The notes under the pieces are model-generated. The model worked only from the letters and a program-made list of their open reading frames with translations, did no database searches and had not been told where the DNA came from. From an uncultured Anaerobutyricum sp. (lineage in GTDB: Bacteria; Bacillota; Clostridia; Lachnospirales; Lachnospiraceae), in contig CAKREJ010000004.1 in NCBI GenBank assembly GCA_934317185.1, positions 1-41,770 on the forward strand: DNA of 41,770 nucleotides, read 5' to 3'. The stretch's first letter is position 1, and every line of letters begins with the position of its first letter. Below are positions 36,761 through 41,770 of the stretch, piece by piece. A program made the position numbers and the translations under genes.

Positions 36761-36789
36761 ATTCTACAATAAGGGGGAAAAGTTTGCAA
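36761..36789 (-). promoter_or_regulatory. Promoter of the EamA-sfp unit
   Basis: Minus-strand TTGCAA (36784-36789), a 17-base spacer, TAGAAT (36761-36766), 40 bp before the chosen ATG. The element junction lies only about 48 bp upstream of the -35. Confidence 0.72.
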
Positions 36790-36836
36790 ATAGAAAAATA
36801 CCAGAATCCGATATTCCTATCACATTCTGATATTTA

Positions 36837-36862
36837 TGGACCTGAGGGGAATCGAACCCCTG
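36837..36862 (-). other. attL-like tRNA 3' fragment (T-arm and acceptor strand)
   Basis: Read on the minus strand: a T-stem/loop AGGGG-TTCGATT-CCCCT, then the acceptor strand CAGGTCC and discriminator A. The sequence further 5' (up to 36910) does not form anticodon or D arms, so this is a duplicated 3' end, not a gene. The matching 5' acceptor would begin GGACCTG; an Ile or Met tRNA is possible but not established. The integrase gene lies next to it, as expected for an attachment site. Confidence 0.75.
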
Positions 36863-36912
36863 TTATATATCCCTTATATGGCTTATTTATGCGGTATATA
36901 GCGTTTTTACTT

Positions 36913-36942
36913 TGGTCCACTATGATGCAGCAAAGTGGACCA
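36913..36942. terminator. Inverted repeat at the 3' end of the integrase gene
   Basis: TGGTCCACT (36913-36921) and AGTGGACCA (36934-36942) form a perfect nine-base stem with a 12-base loop, seven bases after the integrase stop. There is no T-tract, so it is a weak terminator at best. The arms share GGTCCA with the tRNA 3' end 50 bp away, which may mean an integrase or excisionase binding role. Confidence 0.45.
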
Positions 36943-36948
36943 GAAGAA

Positions 36949-38157
36949 TTAAATTGATTGAATCTTATCAATCATATTATTTTTTGTTTTTTCAGAGTGC
37001 ATATCCTTATAATAATACCCTTTTGTAGTCGCTAAGTCTGTATGTCCCATTTGGGATAATATCAGCGATTCTTGAACATTACTATCCAAAAGTATCGTAG
37101 CATATGTCTTTCGAATCTTATTCTGCGACTTCTTCTTTATTTTTAAACGTCTACAGATAGTCTCCAATTTCTGGTCGAACTGATATGTCCGTAAACGCTT
37201 TCCATCTTTTTCAAATACAAATGTTCCCTCTGGATTTAATTTTCTTATTTCATCGAAAATCCATTCATATCTCTCTGGTATATAAACACAACGGATACCG
37301 GCTTCTGTTTTCGGGAAATTACGCACTTCGTAATGGTTCCCTGTTTCATCCTTATACCTTATTTCTGTTCGTGAAACATGAACTGCATTGTGAGAAATAT
37401 CCTCCCACCTCAATGCTGCAAGCTCTCCTGAGCGTAATCCTGTTTTAAATAATAATAATATTCCTAACGACTGAAGAGAATAACTTTGATTACATATATA
37501 CTCCTCGACCAGTTTTTTCTCCTCTTCATTATATACCAGTTCATCCATAGACTTTACATTCTTTCTAAACAATTTACGGGAAATATCCATATCTTTGACA
37601 ACTGCTGTTATACTGAAATCTATAAGCCTCTTCTTTTTAGCCAGTTTAAAAACACCATAGATGATTGTTCTCAAATTACAAAAGCCTTTTGAAGTAAGCT
37701 GATGGGTATGGATTGCATCCATTAAAAATTCCTCAATATCATACTCCTCAATATGTCGTATCTTTCTATCTGCAAATTTTCCCATACACTCATTAAACTG
37801 TCGGTCATATCTGTTTTCTGTCGCTTTTTCTATCTCCCCTCTCTTTACCTTGCCATTTACCCATTCTTTATATAGCGTACGAACTGTCGGATTATCTTCT
37901 AATCCTTTCTGATATTTAACAATAAGTTCCTCTATTTCTTTTTTAGTATTACGTCGGCGTCTAATCCGACCATTATTCTCCGTTGGAAAATAAACAAACC
38001 ACTTCCCATCCTTATTCTGCCACGGTTCATATGGATGACGATTTAATAACTCCTCTCGCTTACTCATCTCATATTGTGCCTGTACCAATGATATGTCTAT
38101 TATACCATTCTTTATTGCATATGTCAGCTCATCTTTTGTCATTACCTTATTACTCAT
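36949..38157 (-). CDS. int: Site-specific tyrosine integrase of the element
   Basis: 402 aa. Residues 1-90 form the variable arm-binding region, including WQNKDGKWFVYFPTENNGRI. Residues 90-200 are the SAM-like core-binding domain (TVRTLYKEWVNGK). The catalytic domain shows TGLRSGELAALRW (Arg242), a beta-hairpin lysine near NFPKTEAGIR (Lys283), NKIRKTYATILLD (Arg349), GHTDLATTKGYYY (His372) and the Tyr nucleophile at 381-383. The first box, normally HxxR, is Asn346-x-x-Arg349. CAAGGA lies three bases before the ATG. The gene lies right beside the att fragment. Confidence 0.95.
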   Translation of the reverse strand: MSNKVMTKDELTYAIKNGIIDISLVQAQYEMSKREELLNRHPYEPWQNKDGKWFVYFPTENNGRIRRRRNTKKEIEELIVKYQKGLEDNPTVRTLYKEWVNGKVKRGEIEKATENRYDRQFNECMGKFADRKIRHIEEYDIEEFLMDAIHTHQLTSKGFCNLRTIIYGVFKLAKKKRLIDFSITAVVKDMDISRKLFRKNVKSMDELVYNEEEKKLVEEYICNQSYSLQSLGILLLFKTGLRSGELAALRWEDISHNAVHVSRTEIRYKDETGNHYEVRNFPKTEAGIRCVYIPERYEWIFDEIRKLNPEGTFVFEKDGKRLRTYQFDQKLETICRRLKIKKKSQNKIRKTYATILLDSNVQESLILSQMGHTDLATTKGYYYKDMHSEKTKNNMIDKIQSI

Positions 38158-38362
38158 AAGTCCTTGAAGAAAGGGTTTCTGGCCAGATTATACTTTCTTT
38201 TCCTCCTCTCTTTTTCTTGTGCCTTGAGGATAATATATTTCTGGTAAAAAAGATATTTGGAATAAGGTACACAGTTATTCTCGAAAATACATGTTTTTTT
38301 CAACGCTCTACTAAATTTACAGGAATGAACTTAATCGCTTCAAAATAGTATCAATCTATATT

Positions 38363-38438
38363 TTCTAAAATAAACTAAAAATATTAGAAATATCATAGCA
38401 TACACTTGTTTAATTATGGAAGATTTAGAATTTTCTAA
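38363..38438. repeat. Spaced TTAGAA/TTCTAA hexamers upstream of int
   Basis: TTCTAA at 38363, TTAGAA at 38384, TTAGAA at 38425 and TTCTAA at 38433; the last two form the palindrome TTAGAA-TT-TTCTAA. Spacings of 21 and 41 bp are near whole helical turns. Possible integrase arm-type sites, but the A+T richness makes chance plausible. Confidence 0.3.
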
Positions 38439-38566
38439 TTTCTAGTTACTGAATAATCTATTACCACGAAACATCTTTCCTACACTATTTCTTTTGTTAC
38501 ATATGAAAATCCGACTTCCAATTTTAGTATACGATTTTCACTTTTTTATATAAAATACAAAGCTAT

Positions 38567-38623
38567 ATTACACATTGTTGTATAAAATCGTTCCTCATCT
38601 CATTTTATACAACAATGTGTAAT
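38567..38623. repeat. Perfect 22-bp inverted repeat, 13-base loop
   Basis: The left arm 38567-38588 (contains CACATTGTTGTATAAAAT) and right arm 38602-38623 are exact complements; the loop is CGTTCCTCATCTC. It is followed by TTTTTATA on the plus strand. It lies in the middle of a divergent intergenic region, not after a gene, so a normal terminator role is unlikely. Origin hairpin, operator or leader attenuator are candidates. Confidence 0.8.
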
Positions 38624-38701
38624 TTTTATATCATTATTAACACGCATATACATCTTGACTCTTAAATACCATCATAAAACAAGAGCCGACTTCCCTTAAT
38701 T

Positions 38702-38730
38702 TAGAAACCCTATCAGAAATGAATATAATA
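38702..38730 (+). promoter_or_regulatory. Tentative promoter of the ATPase gene
   Basis: TTAGAA (38702-38707), a 17-base spacer and perfect TATAAT (38725-38730), 131 bp before the ATPase ATG. The -35 matches consensus at only three of six positions. Confidence 0.35.
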
Positions 38731-38860
38731 AAATCAGAATAAAAGAAACTGTGTACTACTTTCCGAATTTAATAATCTTCTCCTCTATGCTAATCTAGGG
38801 GTGTAATAAAACAAACACATTCGGGATCCCAACCAGCACAAACATAAGGAGAATTTAGAT

Positions 38861-40357
38861 ATGGCAAATGCAAACACTTACAAAGCAATGTATTCAGAAG
38901 AAATCAATATTATTCAGGATGTGATGAAAGACCCTATCATGGCAATTCCTTTCTTAGGAAATGTAATGGCAATCATTAAACCAATCTGCCATAAAAACGG
39001 CGTCCGAGAATTTCCATCTATATGTATCATTGGAAAACCAGGCACAGGGAAAACCTTTTTAGCGAGGGCATTAACTATTATGAATGGTGGAGAAGATGAA
39101 TTAATTGTCTCCTCTATACGAAAAGATGTCCTTCAGAAAAAGTGCAAAGAACATATAGGAGAATACTTATTATTAGATGACTTTGCAAATTTTTCTTCTC
39201 CAGATACGAGAAGGAAATCTTCTGGTTTCTTAGATTGCGTTGTACGTCCTTCTTATTCAGGACAAACTGCTCAGCTTATAATGACTGCTGAACCAGATAT
39301 AAAAAAGTCAATCACAGGTTCTCTTATTCCAAGAATTGTCTTCTTAAATATAGACCATTGGAAAAATGAAACTAACAAACAAATACTATTGCGTGTTGGC
39401 AAACATCAAGATGAATTAACACTATTATTCCTCGACTTTAAAGAATGGTTTGAAAAGCAAGTGATAGACTACGATTCATACAGATATGATTTTGAAGATG
39501 CTTTTTCTGAAATTAAAAATAAGCATCCGAATACAGAAGACAGAACCATATCTAACATCTACGCAATTGATTTATCACGAAGATTACTCGCAGAATTTTT
39601 CCAATCTGAGTTTAACCTTACATTACATGATAACTCCGTTATTTCATATTATGAAAAATTCTTACTGGATTCAAAATATAATGCTTCAGATAATACAGAC
39701 TTGATAAAAGGATTTTTGTATAAAATATTTTGTGATGATACATTTGAGTTTTCCAAACCAACTCCTCGTGTATGCAAACGATCAGCACTTGGATACTCAT
39801 GTGATACCCCCTGCCCTTGCAAACTAGGTAGAAGTGAGTTTCTATACTACGATCCCGTAGATTTGACAAACCATCCGGTTATATTTATTCACAATCCAAA
39901 ACACCTTTTAGGTTATCCTGAATATATGATAACTACGGAAAGTCTTCTTGTGATTCCAGTAAGATTATTAGCAAGCCTAATTAATAGTGCATTAGATGCT
40001 TACTGCACAAAAAATAATCTTCGGTTTGATACATGGACACCTAAATATATATCTGAGCAATTGAATAAACTTGGTTTGTTACTTTTTCATTATAAAACAG
40101 ACCATCCTTCCTATAAGTTTAATAACTATCCTTATTATGCAGCAAATCAATATAGAAGCAATGAAAACAGAGCAGAATGTGTATATATTTTTCGATTAAA
40201 AGGAGCTTTACAAGAAATCTTTGTTGAACGAAAAAGCATAGACTCACCCCACTTATATGAAAAGCGCTTCTATAACAGGTCTTTTGCTTCGGAATTAAAG
40301 AAAATTTGGAGTAGTTGTCAGGCTACTTATGTAAAATATGATGATACTATTAACTAG
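38861..40357 (+). CDS. P-loop ATPase of unknown family, candidate replication helicase of the element
   Basis: 498 aa, no membrane span. Walker A GKPGTGKT is at 58-65 and Walker B YLLLDDF at 102-108, followed by a sensor-1-like LIMTAEPD (139-146) and a possible arginine finger in GSLIPRIVF (Arg158). The compact spacing (about 40 residues between Walker A and B) fits SF3-type or AAA+ helicases. A cysteine cluster Cys305, Cys314, Cys318 and Cys320 could bind zinc. The C-terminal third (about 385-450) looks like a winged-helix-type region (YISEQLNKLGLLLF). Good AAGGAG site. Neighbouring integrase, excisionase and initiator-like genes suggest a role in element replication, but this is inference. 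I do not recognise the full-length family. Confidence 0.8.
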   Translation: MANANTYKAMYSEEINIIQDVMKDPIMAIPFLGNVMAIIKPICHKNGVREFPSICIIGKPGTGKTFLARALTIMNGGEDELIVSSIRKDVLQKKCKEHIGEYLLLDDFANFSSPDTRRKSSGFLDCVVRPSYSGQTAQLIMTAEPDIKKSITGSLIPRIVFLNIDHWKNETNKQILLRVGKHQDELTLLFLDFKEWFEKQVIDYDSYRYDFEDAFSEIKNKHPNTEDRTISNIYAIDLSRRLLAEFFQSEFNLTLHDNSVISYYEKFLLDSKYNASDNTDLIKGFLYKIFCDDTFEFSKPTPRVCKRSALGYSCDTPCPCKLGRSEFLYYDPVDLTNHPVIFIHNPKHLLGYPEYMITTESLLVIPVRLLASLINSALDAYCTKNNLRFDTWTPKYISEQLNKLGLLLFHYKTDHPSYKFNNYPYYAANQYRSNENRAECVYIFRLKGALQEIFVERKSIDSPHLYEKRFYNRSFASELKKIWSSCQATYVKYDDTIN

Positions 40358-40510
40358 TATAGGCGAAGGAATCTTAGATACCACAGATAGGAAGAAAAAA
40401 CTTATATTACTTCTCCTCAGAAACCTGAAAAAGTTAAGTGGGAAGATGGATACACGCATGTTATAAGAGGTCTGAAATTTACAGAATCCTTTTAACTTAT
40501 AAACACAAGA

Positions 40511-40577
40511 ATACTGGCATAAGCAAAAAATCATGTATTGGTTATAGTTACATTGTATTTACTGCTCATGCCAGTAT
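40511..40577. repeat. 15-bp inverted repeat between convergent genes
   Basis: ATACTGGCATAAGCA (40511-40525) and TGCTCATGCCAGTAT (40563-40577) pair at 14 of 15 positions around a 37-base loop. It could serve as a two-way terminator for the ATPase and excisionase genes or as a protein-binding site. Confidence 0.6.
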
Positions 40578-40711
40578 ATTTATCTCTCGAACAACGGATT
40601 GATAAAGGGGAATAAATCAATCCTTTCCCCAATCATTTTTATAAGTAATAGGGAATCTGATTTATAAACTACAAAATATAAAAACATTTTTCTTATGATT
40701 TGTTTCTTAAC

Positions 40712-40735
40712 ATTCCGGTATTCCAATATTCCGAT
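40712..40735. repeat. Three tandem 8-bp repeats
   Basis: ATTCCGGT, ATTCCAAT and ATTCCGAT follow one another exactly, just after the excisionase stop. Short iteron-like array; may bind the element's Xis or Rep. Confidence 0.4.
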
Positions 40736-40741
40736 ACTTTT

Positions 40742-40948
40742 TCATTCATTTATTTCCGACATTACAGAAATCTTCTGATTAGCTATATAAGACTGGAGAC
40801 TATCCTTTGTGATTCTTATTTTCTTTCCAAATTTATACGCCACCAAATCTCCCCTTGTAATTAGTCTTCGTACAGTTCCTGTACTTAGCATCAACATATC
40901 AGCAGCTTCTTTCATGGACACATAGTATTTATGATTATTTCGTCTCAT
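40742..40948 (-). CDS. xis: Excisionase-family DNA-binding protein
   Basis: 68 aa. A MerR-like helix-turn-helix of the excisionase/HTH_17 type fills most of the protein: YVSMKEAADMLMLSTGTVRRL, then the wing ITRGDLVAYKFGKKIRI and the closing helix TKDSLQSYIAN. Such proteins steer integrase toward excision or repress transcription. AAAAAGGAG lies before the ATG. It is oriented against the initiator-like gene (154-bp divergent gap) and convergent with the ATPase gene. It is separated from int by about 2.6 kb, less usual than int-xis adjacency. Confidence 0.82.
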   Translation of the reverse strand: MRRNNHKYYVSMKEAADMLMLSTGTVRRLITRGDLVAYKFGKKIRITKDSLQSYIANQKISVMSEINE

Positions 40949-41102
40949 AACTTTTCTTCTCCTTTTTATTGATTAGTCCTATGTGTAATGATTTTTTATC
41001 AAAAGAAGAACATGAATGTAATGAAGTAAATCCTGCATTTATATATAACTATAAAACATATTAAAAAAATAATAAAAATATCATTAGAAAGGCGGTATAT
41101 AT

Positions 41103-41770
41103 ATGAACCATGATAAAAAAGCAACACAAGAAATTGCGTATAAATTAACTGGATGTTCCATACATACCTTTGAAATAAAAATTCCTCTGGCAAATATCAA
41201 TACTATTACTCATTATAAATCTACTTTTGGAAAGCAGTATAAAGTGAATCAGGAATATACTGATAAGCTCAATAAAATATATTATTCTACAATAGAACAG
41301 TACAAAAAAGGAAAAGCACCATTAAATTATACTTATCGTCGTTTTTACACTGCCTATTATCCTTCCCCATATTTCCAAAAATACGGAATATCTGACCTAC
41401 GATATATAGAAGTACACACAATTGGAAAACAATATAATGGAACAGTTATTGATCGTTTTTTCCTCATTCGAGTAAATCCTCGAAAACTCCTTGGATATGA
41501 GAATTATAATCATATATGTCTAGTGCTAGAAGAAGATATAAAAAGAATTGCAGAAGTATTAGAAAATAAAATGATTAAAATGGGTTTTTCTCCATATGAT
41601 ATTGATAATATGAAAATACACCGGCTTGACATATGCACAAATATTAATCTTGGTAGCGAGGAACGTGTATCTCAATATTTACAAATTCTAAGAAAAGGTG
41701 GATGCTTCAGAAGTCTTAGACATAAAATAAAAGAATATGACTCAGTTCAGCACCGTTACATATTTCCTGA
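41103..41770 (+). CDS. Replication initiator/relaxase-like protein, truncated by window edge
   Basis: The first 222 codons are visible with no stop before the window end. AGAAAGGCGG precedes the ATG. The segment IHRLDICTNINL (about residues 175-186) resembles the R-x-D-hydrophobic strand of Rep_trans-type rolling-circle initiators, which also serve as relaxases (Orf20/MobT) in Tn916-like elements. The region ending in YRRFYTAYYPSPYF (about 78-91) and FFLIRVNPRKLLGY (about 119-132) has no known motif for me. The catalytic Tyr region would be near or beyond the edge. Assignment rests on this one motif plus context, so it is tentative. Confidence 0.55.
   Translation, partial: MNHDKKATQEIAYKLTGCSIHTFEIKIPLANINTITHYKSTFGKQYKVNQEYTDKLNKIYYSTIEQYKKGKAPLNYTYRRFYTAYYPSPYFQKYGISDLRYIEVHTIGKQYNGTVIDRFFLIRVNPRKLLGYENYNHICLVLEEDIKRIAEVLENKMIKMGFSPYDIDNMKIHRLDICTNINLGSEERVSQYLQILRKGGCFRSLRHKIKEYDSVQHRYIFP

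Larger units (their letters stand above)
38158..38860. other. 703-bp non-coding region between divergent int and ATPase genes
   Basis: No convincing gene on either strand. It is very A+T-rich. It holds a perfect 22-bp inverted repeat (38567-38623), a cluster of TTAGAA/TTCTAA hexamers (38363-38438), a TATAAT box at 38725-38730 with a weak TTAGAA at -35, and the AAGGAG site (38846-38851) of the ATPase gene. Likely functions are control of int and ATPase transcription, integrase arm sites, or a replication origin. Confidence 0.6.
40358..40741. other. 384-bp convergent non-coding gap between ATPase and excisionase genes
   Basis: No credible gene. It contains a near-perfect 15-bp inverted repeat (40511-40525 / 40563-40577) and three tandem ATTCC-type octamers (40712-40735). 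Otherwise A+T-rich without clear features. Confidence 0.55.
36837..41770. mobile_element. Left end of an integrative element at a tRNA 3' end (right end outside window)
   Basis: The region begins at a tRNA 3' fragment and contains a tyrosine integrase, a divergently oriented P-loop ATPase, an excisionase-like protein and a replication-initiator-like protein. It is visibly richer in A+T than the backbone. The tRNA fragment points left, so by the usual tRNA-integration geometry the intact tRNA gene should lie on the minus strand at the far right end. No conjugation or phage structural genes are seen in the 4.9 kb available, so ICE, IME and phage satellite remain open. Confidence 0.85.

Noticed and set aside
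36837..36910. Complete tRNA gene on the minus strand
   Set aside because: Only the T-arm and acceptor strand are present; no anticodon arm, D-arm or 5' acceptor strand upstream.
38267..38757. 10-bp inverted match GTACACAGTT (38267) and AACTGTGTAC (38748) flanking the int-ATPase gap
   Set aside because: A 10-bp match over 490 bp of A+T-rich DNA is close to what chance gives, and it does not extend.
40999..41193. 64-aa minus-strand reading frame across the start of the initiator-like gene
   Set aside because: Low-complexity hydrophobic translation of A+T-rich DNA, antisense to a better supported gene and covering its ribosome site.
1..41770. CRISPR array, rRNA or insertion sequence
   Set aside because: No regularly spaced repeats, rRNA-like sequence or transposase seen anywhere in the window.

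Overview
This window looks like a piece of a low-GC Gram-positive chromosome from the Clostridia, most likely a gut Lachnospiraceae. The reasons are the gene orders (recA-recX, rny followed by spoIIM, pyrH-frr and uppS-cdsA-dxr-rseP-ispG), the spoIIM sporulation gene, AddAB in place of RecBCD, strong GGAGG ribosome binding sites with frequent GTG/TTG starts, and a selenium-dependent molybdenum hydroxylase set. The genus cannot be fixed from the sequence alone. Nearly all genes lie on the minus strand. The exceptions are yqeC, one small orphan gene, and two genes in the mobile element at the right end.

Layout, left to right. 1-1763: 5' part of polyphosphate kinase ppk, running off the left edge. 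1924-8722: a molybdenum hydroxylase locus. It holds yqeB and the divergent yqeC (selenium/Mo-hydroxylase maturation), then xdhB-xdhC-xdhA (FAD, 2Fe-2S and molybdopterin subunits), a MocA-like cytidylyltransferase, and the purine-salvage gene xpt, packed as one operon. 8841-13172: spoIIM, RNase Y, recX and recA, with a LexA-type box over the recA promoter. 13295-15579: thyA, folA, a MIF-like tautomerase and queF. 15784-16050: an orphan acidic membrane-anchored small protein. 16111-27440: ispG, addB, addA, cardiolipin synthase, a SAM methyltransferase and hslO (Hsp33), read in that order on the minus strand. 27678-33115: a small unknown gene, pyrH, frr, then uppS-cdsA-dxr-rseP (undecaprenyl, phospholipid and MEP pathways plus the site-2 protease). 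33236-36720: an exported trigger-factor-like PPIase lipoprotein, a Sel1/TPR protein, an Sfp-type phosphopantetheinyl transferase and an EamA transporter.

36837 to the right edge is the left end of an integrative element that continues outside the window. A 26-bp fragment with the T-arm and 3' acceptor of a tRNA marks the junction. Next come a tyrosine integrase (minus), a 703-bp regulatory or origin-like region with a perfect 22-bp inverted repeat, a P-loop ATPase of a family I do not recognise (plus), an excisionase-like MerR/HTH_17 protein (minus), and a truncated protein resembling a Rep_trans-type replication initiator/relaxase (plus).

The backbone is mostly housekeeping. The parts most likely to hold something undescribed are the element's stand-alone ATPase, the initiator-like protein and the large hairpin between int and the ATPase. 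Together they suggest an element that replicates when excised, but that is an inference. A secondary point of interest is xpt (xanthine salvage) sitting at the end of the same operon as xanthine-dehydrogenase-type genes.
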